Positions 47,201 to 58,706 of a DNA stretch of 64,000 nt are shown one piece after another. Position numbers and translations under genes: made by a program. The stretch spans positions 75,086,520 through 75,150,519 of the forward strand of contig CM069432.1 in the NCBI GenBank assembly GCA_035610365.1, read 5' to 3'. A model generated the notes under the pieces. It did no database searches. It was not told the DNA's origin and was given only the letters and a program-made list of their open reading frames with translations. Source of the DNA: Aquatica leii. Lineage: Eukaryota > Arthropoda > Insecta > Coleoptera > Lampyridae. How positions within the stretch are numbered: position 1 is the stretch's first letter; every line of letters begins with the position of its first letter.

Positions 47201-47520
47201 TACTTACTGTGATGCTATAAAATTATCTCTAAGTGTTATTGATTTAAATTTTAATCTAAGTTATTCTTCTAACATTATTTAAAGTACAATTGTGGTTAAC
47301 AATTTGGTTTCTTTCTTTGTTTCCTCCAGCTTTACGAACCTTAAAATTTTATACAAGCTTCTAGCCTGATCTCGCAAGAGCTATATCTGCAAAAAAAGAT
47401 CTTAAAATAAAATTACTTGAATCTCCCCTTTCTCCGATAGGTATTGTTTCAATCCTACAGCGTCTTGGCCGTGCAGGGTTCGTAAATTACTAGAAGCTTG
47501 AAACACATTCCTTAAGAAAG
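44274..47520. other. AT-rich spacer, few small signals
   Basis: No assigned gene. At 44848-44883 a stretch containing ACTATGAGATAGCTCTGCC recurs from 4526-4561. ACTACCCTGTATA near 46091 resembles an insect transposon end. Confidence 0.4.
46727..46784 (+). other. possible isolated first coding exon
   Basis: ATG at 46727 opens 19 codons (MVDYRKPVGKRFLKVHLNL) that end at CTTG followed by GTAAGTCAAT, a strong splice donor. Base composition is less AT-rich than the surroundings. I find no second exon within the next few kilobases and do not recognise the peptide, so it may be chance. Confidence 0.2.
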
Positions 47521-47526
47521 AACAAT

Positions 47527-47712
47527 TTATTCAAAACTATTAATTAGAAATGGTATAAATGCTGCACAGATTTTTTTTTCTCGACGCCAATCTTTGAATA
47601 TTTGGAATGCCCTTTTATAACACTCTTTTGATTTACCCGGTAATACATCGTCATTAACAGCAGCCGCAGCTTCACTCACATCAAAGGGAGTGCCCTCGCA
47701 ATGATTTTCGTC
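47527..47712 (-). pseudogene. possible tyrosine-recombinase-like (Crypton-type) N-terminal fragment
   Basis: The minus strand gives a ~61-codon uninterrupted frame: DENHCEGTPFDVSEAAAAVN, DDVLPGKSKECYKRAF, QIFKDWRREKK. The LP-KS-Y-KAY-F-W pattern resembles the SAM-like core-binding N-terminus of tyrosine recombinases carried by Crypton- or DIRS-type elements in insects. No catalytic domain follows. The fragment ends at TAA 47527. Assignment is by pattern only. Confidence 0.4.
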
Positions 47713-47986
47713 TTATTTTATCATTGTTTATGAATTAATACTGTCTTCACAACACACGCACCAAATTGATGAAATTTTTTTGATGTTTACATTGTAACTA
47801 CAGTTGCTAATACCTATAGTTGGCAAACTTGATTTTTGTGGGATTTCTAAAATTTGTAAATTTTGTCTTTTTTTAAGATTTTCGGAAAAATTTAATACAA
47901 AACACGTCAGTAAAATCTCTTATTTGATTCGAAACTTTAAAATACTCGGCACGAAGTGTCTCGTATTTTCATTTAACTTATTTAAA

Positions 47987-48488
47987 CTAAAAATGCATAT
48001 AATTAAAAATAAAAATGTATTTTTAAATACAATAAATTTAGTTAACTTAAATCAACTTCTTAAATGTAATGGAACTTTTTTTTCAATCGAAATTCAAACT
48101 ATATATATATAGTAATTATTTAAACAACTAATTTTCCACACATGCGATAATTTTTAAATGGCATTCTACTTATTATTACTTTTTTTACGGTGGCCGCAAG
48201 ATTATTTCTTTTCCGTTTATAAAATAAACTTTTTTATTATAGATAAGTTAAGATTATTAAATATATTATTAAATGCACTTTAAGCAACTAAAATTGACAA
48301 AACTAAAATTGTCGAATATAATTCAAACGCTACAAAACGCTAACTATAAACGATAGTTTGCTTTCTTGCCCGGATGAAGTGGAGAAACACGAAATAAAAC
48401 CAGACCGTTGACTACCAGACCGAATTTGTAACCATATTAGCATACGATATGGTGCCTCCAGTAGTTATTATATTATAAGTCATTGCAT
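47987..48488 (+). repeat. segmental repeat Y, copy 1
   Basis: Directly repeated at 53278-53813 with many small indels and substitutions. Shared blocks include AGTAATTATTTAAACAACTA, TAGATAAGTTAAGATTATTA, GCACTTTAAGCAACTAAAAT and GTGCCTCCAGTAGTTATTAT. No coding content is conserved between the copies: the open frame on the minus strand of copy 2 is broken here. Confidence 0.9.
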
Positions 48489-50700
48489 ATTATAGGTACT
48501 GTCTCCATAGTTGTTATTTGACTGATAACAGCGATGGCCGTTAAAATTTAACAGCCGTGGACGATATTTTTTAACAACAATACTATCTACAAAAATGTTT
48601 TTTATAAATTCTTATTTATTTTAATAACAGATTGTAATATAATATTTGAAAAAATTATAATTAATACGTACAGTACAATTAGCACTTCCTGAAATAACGA
48701 TTTTTCTACCACAATTTTGTCCTAGATCTTCCCGTTTGTCATTATTTGCACAATAAGTAATTTCTGATTTTTGTGATTCTGCATGAAAACGTTGTTTAGA
48801 AATTTTTATTTTCTTATATTTGTTTTATTTTACTTACTAACTGATTTTTCCACATTATTGTTCGGCTACGGATAAAAGCTTCCAACAACCCCCAAATTGC
48901 TTCAATGTGAGGAGATCACCACTGTTATTTGCTATCACTCGATCTTTGAAATGTATGTCCTGTAAAAAGACTTTCCAACTTTAAGAATTACTGCACTAAT
49001 TCTGAAGTATAATGTACAATTTATGTTAAAAATTGTTTTATCAAAAACGCTATATTAATATTTTTGTATTTGAATTTTTCTGATATAAAGTGTTAAAAAG
49101 TTAGTCTGGTCGCGCTTTTTCTCGATGCGCTGTAACATAATCACGATAACATATACCTTATATGAAATATTTGTAGGTCTACTCAAATAAAAGTTTAAAA
49201 TATTTTTTTAACACCAAAAATAATAAATCACTCACATTGAAGTTAAAGTAAGCAACAGCAACTTTTATTAAATACTATATAAAATCTCACTTGCAGCAAT
49301 ATTTTGTAAAATGAATTACTATCATCTAAAATTTATTGCATCCATCTGTAATAAATCATAAAGGTTTTATTTTTTCAATCTATCTAAATTCTTTGCTTTG
49401 TTGCTTATTAGTATCTTAGTACGCAAGTATATTTGTTCGTTTGTATGACACTTCCGACTAATATATACCTTTAACAGGTGTTAGCTTATGAGAAGATTTG
49501 CAAAATATGTTATGTACGTACAAAATGAATTTCTTCACGATAATGTATTAATAATGCGACTCAATTTTACGCGCTTACTTTGGATTTAGTCAGTAACAAC
49601 TAGGTTAAGGTTCTATGACGCAAAAGGAAATTCTAGCTGTTACTAATACTTTATTGTATGTAGTACGTATTTCACAGTTACATATCAAGATCGTAAGCAT
49701 ACTTTTGCAATTAACGCAACGTAGGTTTTGGCAATTTTTAGTTGAAATTTAAATCTTTAATGGAATTAGAGAAATTGTAATGACTTAATAGTATACTTTT
49801 GAAACTTTGACTGACATTTATATGTATTTACGTTAGTTGAATTAAATTTATATAATTACATAAAAAGTTTACTAAGCTATTTCCTTTTCTACAATTAACG
49901 TACTATTACACGCATAGATTAAAGTTGATTTTAAAGTTTTGTTGCTTAATTTACATAACCAAGTTCAACACATACACTTTTTATTTATTTATCTGAATAG
50001 ATTGAAATCGGTATATGTTAACACTCGATAGCAAATCAATGATGTTTATCATCTGTTTCATCTTTTGTTCCATACATCAACTGAAGTTTATATTTAAAAA
50101 AATATAATTTACATTACGCAACCTAAAATGTCATTTTTTTAAAAAATATTTAAGTTGTTAAAATGCAATCTTAAACTTTAATGACAAATGATGTTACGGT
50201 TAAATATTTTTTTTATTTATTTTATTATTCTTATAAATATGTTTCATAGTTTAGTTGTTTTTAAGCGTTATTGTAAACCGTGCTGAAGCACGTGTGTAAG
50301 CTTAGGTTTGAACTTTACAATGCTAAAAATATATTTTTAAATATGTAACTTTAGTTATTTATTGAATAAATGACTAATGCTATACTTGGAACATGAACTG
50401 ATTTTACAACAAATACTAGGTTTGCAGAACATTTGTAGAACATTAATATAAATTTTGTAAATATCTTTGTACTCTAAAAATTAGATTATGTGACTTTTTA
50501 ATTTTCTCACGGTGATTTAATTTGCGCTAAATACACTATTGATCGTATCTTATTTTTTAATGCGGCCTAAAAGCCCGCATTTTTTAGATAAACTGTTATC
50601 ATTTGTTGACTTAAAAAAATTTACCGCAAGCTTCAAAGTTAACATGACGCAATTTTTAGCGGCTCAATTGAAATGTGTTTCTACATACATACATATACAT
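48489..50700. other. AT-rich spacer
   Basis: No gene seen. A short hairpin, AATGCGG and its inverse, lies at 50560-50585. Confidence 0.4.
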
Positions 50701-50709
50701 ATTAAAACG

Positions 50710-51141
50710 TTCTCGAATTTATTGTCAACTTCGAGAACGTTTACCGAATGACGTAGAAAATTCTCGACATAGATAACAGAAATATATAAAACGCATTCAA
50801 AAGAAGCTGAAGTCGGTTTTTTCAAAGTCGGAAGCTAAGAATACTGCCGGTGTAAATAAATAAGTAATTAAGGTGTGTGCTAAGGTAAATAGATAAAGTG
50901 TCTGTGTCAGTAAAAAATAAATATAATGACGTATAAACGTACGTGTTTTTAATGTAAACAAATAGCGGTTTAGATAAACAGAAGTTATCTGCGGACATTA
51001 TTTTTTGAGTGATAGTAGGTATTATATAAATTACTGTAAGTGTTTTTTCTTAAATATCATTAGATTTAATTAATTACGTGTAGTTCTAATCGTGTAAATA
51101 TATGTTTATAATTAAAATAGCGTTAAAAATCGTTACAATAT
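50710..51141 (+). promoter_or_regulatory. heat-shock-promoter-like repeat, copy B (fullest copy)
   Basis: TTCTCGAA at 50710-50717, TTCGAGAACGTTT at 50730-50742 and GAAAATTCTCGAC at 50756-50768 are three heat-shock-element groups. TATATAAAA follows at 50783-50791. The leader holds TCAAAGTCGGAAGC, TAAATAAATAAGTAATTAA, GTTATCTGCGGACATTATTT (50983-51002) and TATAAATTACTGTAAGTG (51024-51041), the last a splice-donor-like end. A distal block to 51141 matches copies A and D. An ATG at 51146 opens only ten codons. Known biology: HSF trimers bind alternating nGAAn units. That this copy is heat-inducible is inference. Confidence 0.7.
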
Positions 51142-52582
51142 CAAAATGTTAAAGTTTCGCCTGGTCGGTTGGGCATAACACCGGTTTTTAACTTTCGAAT
51201 TAAAGTCAAAGCTCGACTCGTATTGGCTCAATTTCATTTTAAATTATTAAATTTGTAGATTGACAATGACAAAACTTTCCAATGTCGGAAATGTATACAA
51301 AGATAATATTCTCAAAATATTTTTTTTAAAACTAGTAATGATAAATGCTAAACTGGCCGTTGAACAATATAATCAAATAAAAATAATTTACTTTTTGTGG
51401 GTTAAAATGTATGTGTGTGACAAACTAAATATCTTCTACAAGTTTGCATTGCTTTAAAAGTTTATATAAAATCCTTTTTCTTAATAATAAAATGTTATTA
51501 TTTTTTCAATAAGGTATATGATTATTGTACCTCTAATAATTTGTGCAAGAATTTATTTTGTATTTGATATAAATTCTAGAATGGTTCTCAACGGTGAACT
51601 GTGATTTTTAAGAGAAACAGCGGTTTTTATAAAAGACTATAAAATTTTTAATTTAACATTACAATTACTTTTTTATTTCTACTTACCTTGTACAGAGATC
51701 GAGCCGGTGCAACTTCTAAATAAAATAACTTATTATTATTACATTCGCTCAGTGAACATAAACATAAAACATAGATATAGGCCTAATCACTGCATGTAAT
51801 TTGATAATAAAATAGCTATTTATTTAACGAATTCCTGTGTAAACTTGTCACTTTTATCCACGAGTGGGCATTTTTAAAACAGACTGAAAAGTTTTAAAAG
51901 TACCTACACGACGGGATAAAAACAACCGATTTAGACAGCAACGAGTTGAATACAACATTTTATTGTTTGAACACAGACTACAAGGCTCTCAAAGTTTTAA
52001 AACCTCTCAAAAATAGTTTGACGTTTATGTTGACAAGCGCGCAATTAAAGAATTAGAATTTAACAAGAACAATAAACACTGTTTAACTTCTTAGAATCAA
52101 AAATATAAAATTTTGTCTAAATATTTATTTTGCAAATACTGTTGTTATTTTCAAAACAAAATATAAAATTTTTATCTATTTCTCTTACCTTAACTTTGTT
52201 TATTTTGGAATATGTTTCAATATTATAATTTGGTCTTTTTTTCTTTTAGTATCGTCTTTTTTAAGAAAACTTATTTTTCACCTGTCGTATTTATGTCAAA
52301 TCAGTAAAATAAAAAAAAACCTGTAATATAATGGCTCAGTTAGATCATCTAATAAGTCAACTTATTATATTGTTTATAATTATTTTTAGGTGTTAGTCAG
52401 TTTTTGGTATCCAATAAATGCGTTTGGAAGAAATACCGATTTACTGGTGTAAGAGCAGTTTGAAATCTAGCGTGAAAAAGTCTAATATTCATTTGAGCGG
52501 CGAAAATCATAAAACGCCGAAGACTCTCATTTACATCATACATGTTAAACTTAGTCAATTATTGCGTTACGTTATTGAAACG
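51142..52582. other. AT-rich spacer between two promoter-like repeats
   Basis: No gene recognised. Open frames of 60-90 codons here show no family resemblance. Confidence 0.4.
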
Positions 52583-52916
52583 TTCGCGAAGTTATTGTCA
52601 ATTTCCAAAACGTTCACGAACTTATTGTTAGCTTCCAGAACGTTTACTGAAGGATGTAGAAAATTATCGAGAAGATAACAGGAATATATAAAAACGGGTT
52701 AAAGGAATCTTAAGTGAGCTTTTCAAAGTCAGAAGTACTAAAAAGATGTTTAAATAAATAAGTGATTAACGCGTGTGTTCAAGATAAATATAACGGAATT
52801 CAAACGAACGGGCCTTTAATGTAAACTAGTATCAGTTTTAGATAAACAAAAGTTATCCGCGGACATTATTTTTCGAGTGATAGTAATATATAAATTAGTG
52901 TAAGTGTTTTTCTTAA
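52583..52916 (+). promoter_or_regulatory. heat-shock-promoter-like repeat, copy C
   Basis: TTCGCGAA (52583-52590), TTCACGAA (52613-52620) and TTCCAGAACGTTT (52633-52645) form the array. A proximal GAAAATTATCGAG follows (one change from the pattern), with AAGATAACAGGAA and TATATAAAAA at 52685-52694. The leader shares TTTTCAAAGTCAGAAG, TAAATAAATAAGTGATTAAC, AGTTATCCGCGGACATTATT and TAAATTAGTGTAAGTG with copy B. The copy ends just after this donor-like motif, without the distal block. Confidence 0.7.
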
Positions 52917-53277
52917 AGTTGGCTTCTTCGTATACTTCGTAATTGTAAACTCCGTTTCAAGTTTTCAGCAATACTGAACGGATTTAAATTTTTCAGAATA
53001 AAGGATTACATAACTCTTTATGGTCTGAATCAATTTTATTGATAACAAATAATTGTCGCAGTTAATTAGAAAAATACATTGCTTTACAAAAAGGTTCAGT
53101 TTGTAAGTTACATTATACAAATGAGGCATAATATACTAACTGGAGAAACCATTTCGTACATAAAAACGAGTCGTCGATATCCCCACTGGTTTCGGGCAAA
53201 AACGCATAAGGTCGACCACGTTGGAAATGTAGAAGTAAAATTAAACTTTGTATGAAATAAATTGGCATGTTTCTTAC

Positions 53278-53813
53278 ACTAAAAATACATACCTATAATT
53301 AAAAATAAAATACAAAATTATGTATTTTTAAATTTAGTTAACGTAAATCAATTTCTTAAATGTAATGGAACTAATACCTTAAAATAACATTTATGGTTTT
53401 GCAGTAAGTTTTCAATCGAAATGTATACTATAGTAATTATTTAAACAACTAATTTTCCACACCTTCGACGCGCTTCTAAACGTCTTTACAATTGGGTGAA
53501 TATAATATTTAAATGGCATTTTACTTATTATTACTTTTTTACGATGGCCGCAAGATTCTTTTTTACCTCTTTTCGTTTACAAAATAAACCTTTTTATTAT
53601 AGATAAGTTAAGATTATTAGATTTATTATTAAATGCACTTTAAGCAACTAAAATTGACAAAACTAAAATTGTCGAATGTAATTCAAACGCTACAATAGTT
53701 TGCTTTCTTGTCCGGATGAAGTGAGGAAACACGAAATAAAACCGGACCGAATTCGTAACCATACTAGCATACGAAGTAGTGCCTCCAGTAGTTATTATAT
53801 TATACCTCATTGC
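53278..53813 (+). repeat. segmental repeat Y, copy 2
   Basis: Same orientation as 47987-48488, about 5.3 kb away. It contains an extra ~35 bases near 53375-53410 (TTATGGTTTTGCAGTAAG) that copy 1 lacks, and lacks a 16-base piece present in copy 1. Function and class are unknown. Confidence 0.9.
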
Positions 53814-54151
53814 TTTATACACATTGGAATGGCCAAAACAAAAAATTATTTTGAACTTTAAGTTTTCTTGAAATCTTGAAACGCAATTTGATGATTTTGA
53901 AAGAACTCGCAAACTCAGCCTTCTCTAAGAAGTGATATGCATTCAGACCAATCAAGTATAGTGACATTAACATTTAGATAAGATTTCGATTGAAGAGCAA
54001 GCCCATTCCAAGGAATATAAATGGTAGACGATTGTAGGTGATCTAAATAAAGGTACGACTAAATTCTTATAATTTGTTGCGTGAATACCAAAAATAACGT
54101 TGATCCATACTAAAAGCATGGTGTACCTGATTGTGTTTTATACCTTCTTAC

Positions 54152-54449
54152 CAGGCGCGGCTCCGGCAGTTTATTTCGGTGGGGGCTCCATCAGTTTAAA
54201 GTGGGGAGGGGGGTGCTCATCACATTTTTAAATAATAATGTATTGAATATGGCGTTAATATAAAATTGAATAACACTTCGTTATGCACCAAGCTTTTACT
54301 TGCAAGCGATAAAGCATCATAAATCATACTACTATAAAAAAAAGCGAATGTATTACATACAAAATGAGAAAAACTTCAGTATTATTTTCAATGTCAGGGG
54401 GGGGAGGGCTATAGCCCCCCCGCCTCACTCCCCTCTGAAGCCGCGACTG
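54152..54449. mobile_element. 298-bp hAT-type MITE
   Basis: CTTCTTAC is directly repeated at 54144-54151 and 54450-54457, an 8-bp target duplication. The ends CAGGCGCGGCTCC and, inverted, CAGTCGCGGCTTC start with CAG as hAT ends do. Subterminal G- and C-runs (54395-54420) pair around CTATAG. No coding capacity. Confidence 0.92.
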
Positions 54450-54878
54450 CTTCTTACACGTAAGTTATTATTTCAAGTTATGCGCTAACCTCCATAAAAC
54501 CTTTGGTAACTTCCTTCATATTAAATAAAATCTTAATTTAAGACATATAATCTGCACATAATCGGAATCATTTTGAATCGAATTTTAAATATATGCGTTG
54601 AATGAGTATTTATAGAATGAAATACAAGTATAAACAAATAAATTAAATTTTTAAAGAAAAAATGTTTTTGTTCCAAAAACCGTTATTGTCTGTTTTTTTA
54701 TCGTTAGTAAATTGTAAAGTTGAATACTCTAAAAGCTTGGTGTCGACCTAAAAACCTTTATATGTTCACCAGCTTATTTCGTTATATATTTAGTGATCGC
54801 TAATCAGTAAGCTCAGTCAAGTTAGCCCCCCACTTTCATTTTTTAAAGAATATTCTAGTGTAATAAATTGTGCTCGTT

Positions 54879-55191
54879 TTGTGCTAAATTGTGCTAATAA
54901 TATTTTTAATTGTGTTTAATTTTAAATTAAATAAACAAATCAAAACAAATCCGTGACTAAATCGAACGCTAATCTCCCGTTTTTTTTTTCACTATTTTAC
55001 AATTTTGTTTGCCGATTTAATTGTGATTGTTCCGTTAAACTCAATTAAACTTATTTTAAAAACGATAAAACAATTTCAATAAAATCTAGAGGTTTACATG
55101 TCTACCAACCCACTATTTTTAAATTATACACATTATTTCTTATTTATTTATTTGTGCTAAATTGTGGTAATACGATTTCTTACTGTGTTTT
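54879..55191. repeat. two diverged direct repeats, ~272 bp apart
   Basis: TTTGTGCTAAATTGTG followed by a GTAAT- and TGTGTTT-containing stretch appears at 54879-54918 and again at 55152-55191. Nothing else in between is recognised. Confidence 0.5.
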
Positions 55192-55367
55192 ATTCTATTT
55201 TGTACATTTATGCATTTAGAACAAAACAAATTCAAAATAGGCGATTCAAACTGCCGTATGGCACAGTTGTAAAAAAAATCACCCTTTTGTGCCCATTTGG
55301 AGTCTCGCCAAATAAACATGTTCTAAAAAAACACATATTACTAACTTTTAAATTAAAAAATAGTATA

Positions 55368-55490
55368 TTATATATCAAGGTTGAGAAGTGCATCATTATA
55401 ACCTAAGCGATAGATTATATCGCGAGACGCGAAGCGTCGAGGGATATAAATCGCGCAGGTTATAATGAACTTCTCAACCGTGTTATATAT
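55368..55490. repeat. cruciform-like palindrome
   Basis: Arms of ~35 bases (55368-55404; 55457-55490) share GGTTGAGAAGTKCATYATTATAACCT in inverted form. In the middle a second hairpin, GACGC-GAA-GCGTC, raises the GC content. No coding; it may be one end of the inverted-repeat unit that follows. Confidence 0.85.
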
Positions 55491-56074
55491 ACAATTTTTT
55501 CCACTACTAGAATTATTAAAACCTTTCTACCTGTTACTAAATCAAATTTAAAATTTAAGATATTAATTTTAAATTAAAAATCAAGTCAGTAATTCTGACA
55601 GTTGTCATTAGTTTAATAGAATTAATTTTGACGTAATTCTTAATTGCGATTTAAAACACAAAAATAAACAGATAACGTAAGTTTTTATTGCTAAAGTTGT
55701 TTAAATTGTTTAAAAACATTATTATTTTAAGCATTGATTATATCTAAAACATATTTAACTCAATAATATTCACATTTAATTAAGCGCGAACTTCAAATAA
55801 CTTACTTTTTAAAATCAAATTAATTTATTAATTGAGCGATTTGAAAACTTAAATTAGCATTAAATAAAATCTCTTGCTCTTGGTACGCAGTTTGGTAAAC
55901 TTTTTTTCTTTGAAACTGTTGTAGTATTATCAGAAAATGTAAATATGTTCATTATTAACTACTAGTTAATAATGAAATATTATTTACCTGCGCTTAAAAA
56001 AGTACAACTTCACGGCCTTCTATTATACGTAATAATGCAAGCGTATACAACTAGTAGTGGAAAAAAAATATTGT
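55491..56074. repeat. inverted-repeat unit with TTTTCCACTACTAG ends
   Basis: ACAATTTTTTCCACTACTAG at 55491-55510 is inverted at 56051-56074 with two extra A. The ~540 bases between are AT-rich, with no gene. It could be a MITE, but no target duplication is clear. Confidence 0.55.
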
Positions 56075-57073
56075 GGCTGATGGAGCAACCGTTTTTGTTT
56101 TGGAATTGTGGCAATCAACGTTTTAAATGTAAATGGAGTTTTAATTAAGAACAAGGCAAAATAAGTTTGACGCAAACTTTTCGTGTGTGACTAAAGCTTC
56201 TTCTTCTTGGTGCAAGCTTGAATTAACTTATTCTGCTATCTGAGAACTTGATTTAGCATTTTTAAATTTATAGAGTAAGAAATGTACTGATAGATAATAG
56301 AAAAAGTACTCATAGCTATCAACCACTTAGTTGACAAGACTCTTTTTTCGTAATACTTTTCGTCATTTATCGTCCTTTTTTTTCAGATCTTTTAACGGAA
56401 ACTCGTTACAGATTTTATAATTTTTGTATTCAACCGGTGCTAATATGTCTTATAAATTAGTGTTTACAAAAGTTTTTTTTGTTGCATCTTTCTAAAATTG
56501 TCATCTCGTTTAGGACATGGCAAAAATAGAGAATAACTTATAACGTTAAATATATTTTTTCAAATAATCGTTCAGAAATATTTTTGATGCGAAGCAATTT
56601 GGTAATAAAATATGCCACACTTACTAATAATTTCACAAAAATTCATTAAAAGTGACCTGAAGTCCTGAAGTGATCTTTTGTGTTAAAAAAGTGACTTCAA
56701 GTTACTTGTAAATAATAAAGTGGCGGCAGTTACTTTAAATGTCCTTAGTTGAAACGAACGGTATATTAATTACGGAAAATAATACAATAATCTGAAAAAG
56801 ATTGAAAATAAATTGTATGAAATTGGAGCTAATGCAAAAATATATAAGCTTATTATGGTTCATAATTTACTTAAAAATATTTTGGGTCTGTTATATTTCA
56901 TCGTAAAAAGATGCCATAACCCCAATTCGTTCAAATTTAAGTTTAAATGCTATCCGACCTGCTGAGAAAACAAAACAATTCTAATAAGGCGGAGCGTATT
57001 ATTTTCAAGTTTAAGAGCGATACTGTTTTCATCTAGCGGATTTCATTCAACACAGAGCCGTAGGAGGCTAACT

Positions 57074-57168
57074 TTAAATATCATTCGATTTAATTAGATA
57101 CGTGTAGTTAAAAAAACGTGTAAATATTTCGTTATAAATAAATTAGATTTAAAATTCGATACATTATT
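57074..57168 (+). repeat. 3' fragment of the heat-shock-promoter-like repeat, copy D
   Basis: TAAATATCATTCGATTTAAT, ATACGTGTAGTT, CGTGTAAATATTTCG and ATACATTAT match the distal block of copy B (51051-51141). The promoter part is absent upstream. Confidence 0.7.
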
Positions 57169-57433
57169 ATAACAGTAACAAGTAACTGCCAATTTTTCAG
57201 TTGGAGTAAAGAGCCATATGGTAATTGGTGTTTTGTCTTTGCAACCGGCTGAATTTTTTTAAGAATATATTTCAAAGTATTCTCGCTCATATGAAAATAA
57301 CTATAAATACATTTTCAGTCCGCTTGTAATTATGCAAATAAATAATTAAATTTTCTATACTATACCCAAAATAATAAATTACGCGTGTCCGTTACTTTTA
57401 TTTGGTTTAAGAGGGGGCTCCACAGCACGAATT

Positions 57434-57447
57434 CCTCGAGATGGCGC
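57434..57447 (+). promoter_or_regulatory. CTCF-like motif
   Basis: CCTCGAGATGGCGC fits the conserved CTCF core (CC-S-AG-TGGCGC) closely and stands out in AT-rich DNA. A single motif match is weak evidence for an insulator. Confidence 0.3.
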
Positions 57448-57842
57448 CACTAGTGAAATCAAATGTGATTTTAAATCATATTTTTTAGCCTTATAACGCA
57501 AAATTTTCATAAAAACTAAAGCTTACTTTAAAGACTGTTCTTAGCTTTTGGGGCTAACACTGTTTTTATAGAAATAGTATTTAGAATAAGACCACAATAA
57601 ATTATTAAATATTGAAAATTTCGAATTTTTTTTTACTTTACGTAATTTAAAATTGTATCATCCCCTGCCAAATTTAGCGGTTTGTAACATATTTCAAGCT
57701 ACAATGCTAATTTTGCTTATTAACGCTACAAATCAAAATAAACTAGTTAAATTCATTGCAGAGCAAACCTAGCGGTATATTTGTAGAAGTAAAGCTGTAT
57801 AAAAGTTCAACTACTTCTCGAAGGGAGCGCTGTAAATTGGAT

Positions 57843-57857
57843 GTACGTACGTACGTA
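57843..57857. repeat. (GTAC)n microsatellite
   Basis: GTACGTACGTACGTA, a short self-complementary tetranucleotide repeat. Confidence 0.8.
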
Positions 57858-58512
57858 TCTATATTTTATTTGATGATTTTTACTGCATCAACTTCCGCTC
57901 CTTAGTGATAAACAATGTATTATTGAGATAGTATTACTATGTATTATGTTTCATTTGTTTGTAGAAGTGTAGATATATGAGAAATAATTCAAATTTAAAT
58001 TTACGGCCTACAAACTAGTAATGACATTAAAATTAAACTTCATTATTGCCAAAATGCTTTTAAGAAAATATAAACAAGTTTTGTAAAACATTGCAGCCTC
58101 TTCAAAAAACCGATCGCAATCACAATCGTGGATCATAAAAAATTGTCAAAATCATCGATTGCCTATAAAATAACTATCGTAAACATCGCTCGCTTATAAA
58201 GTAACAGTAGCGATTGTGGAAAAAAAGCAATACTCATTGCTCTTAGTCATAAAAATTAAAACAAACTAGCGCGAAATGACCTTAGGAGTGACACACAGAT
58301 GTTCATTAGTAAGAATACTAGAAAAGAAATAATATTTTCTGACTACTTTAAAAACGGATTACTTCTCTCATTTACAAAAAGTAATATGGTTTTACCTAAA
58401 ATATTTACTTTTACTTTAATGAAATGTATAATAAGGTAATTCCTTTTTAGTACGTTTAGTATTGACAATATCATAGAACTTTCTTTTTAAAAGCCAGTGA
58501 GCATTAAAAATT

Positions 58513-58706
58513 TTTGTGAGCGTGTACTGTATTCTTGCATAATTTATAATCAAAGTCATGTGTCATATCGTATTCTACTACTATGCATAAGATAAACAGG
58601 TGGTAGTAGTAACATTCCGGTGTAATCAAAAACAATTTTTATTTGTTATCTAAGTTGATCCTCAAACAATTTGTGAGCGTGTACTGTATTCTTGCATAAT
58701 TTATAA
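58513..58706. repeat. 37-bp direct repeat, 157 bp apart
   Basis: The 37-base block starting TTTGTGAGCGTGTACTGTAT occurs at 58513-58549 and 58670-58706 without a mismatch that I can find. The 120 bases between are AT-rich and not recognised. Confidence 0.9.

Noticed and set aside
47804..48112. 102-codon open frame as a gene
   Set aside because: Low-complexity Lys/Asn/Phe/Ile composition typical of AT-rich DNA; it crosses the border of segmental repeat Y and is not kept in the other copy.
50539..50751. Coding frame across the heat-shock-like motifs of copy B
   Set aside because: The frame is not conserved in copies A, C or E, while the GAA/TTC spacing and TATA box are.
53640..53912. 90-codon minus-strand open frame as a gene
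   Set aside because: The duplicated segment at 47987-48488 does not preserve the frame, so coding is not under selection.
57430..57455. Cluster of restriction sites resembling a cloning polylinker
   Set aside because: The palindromic hexamers overlap a CTCF-like motif, and no vector sequence flanks them; chance is the simpler explanation.
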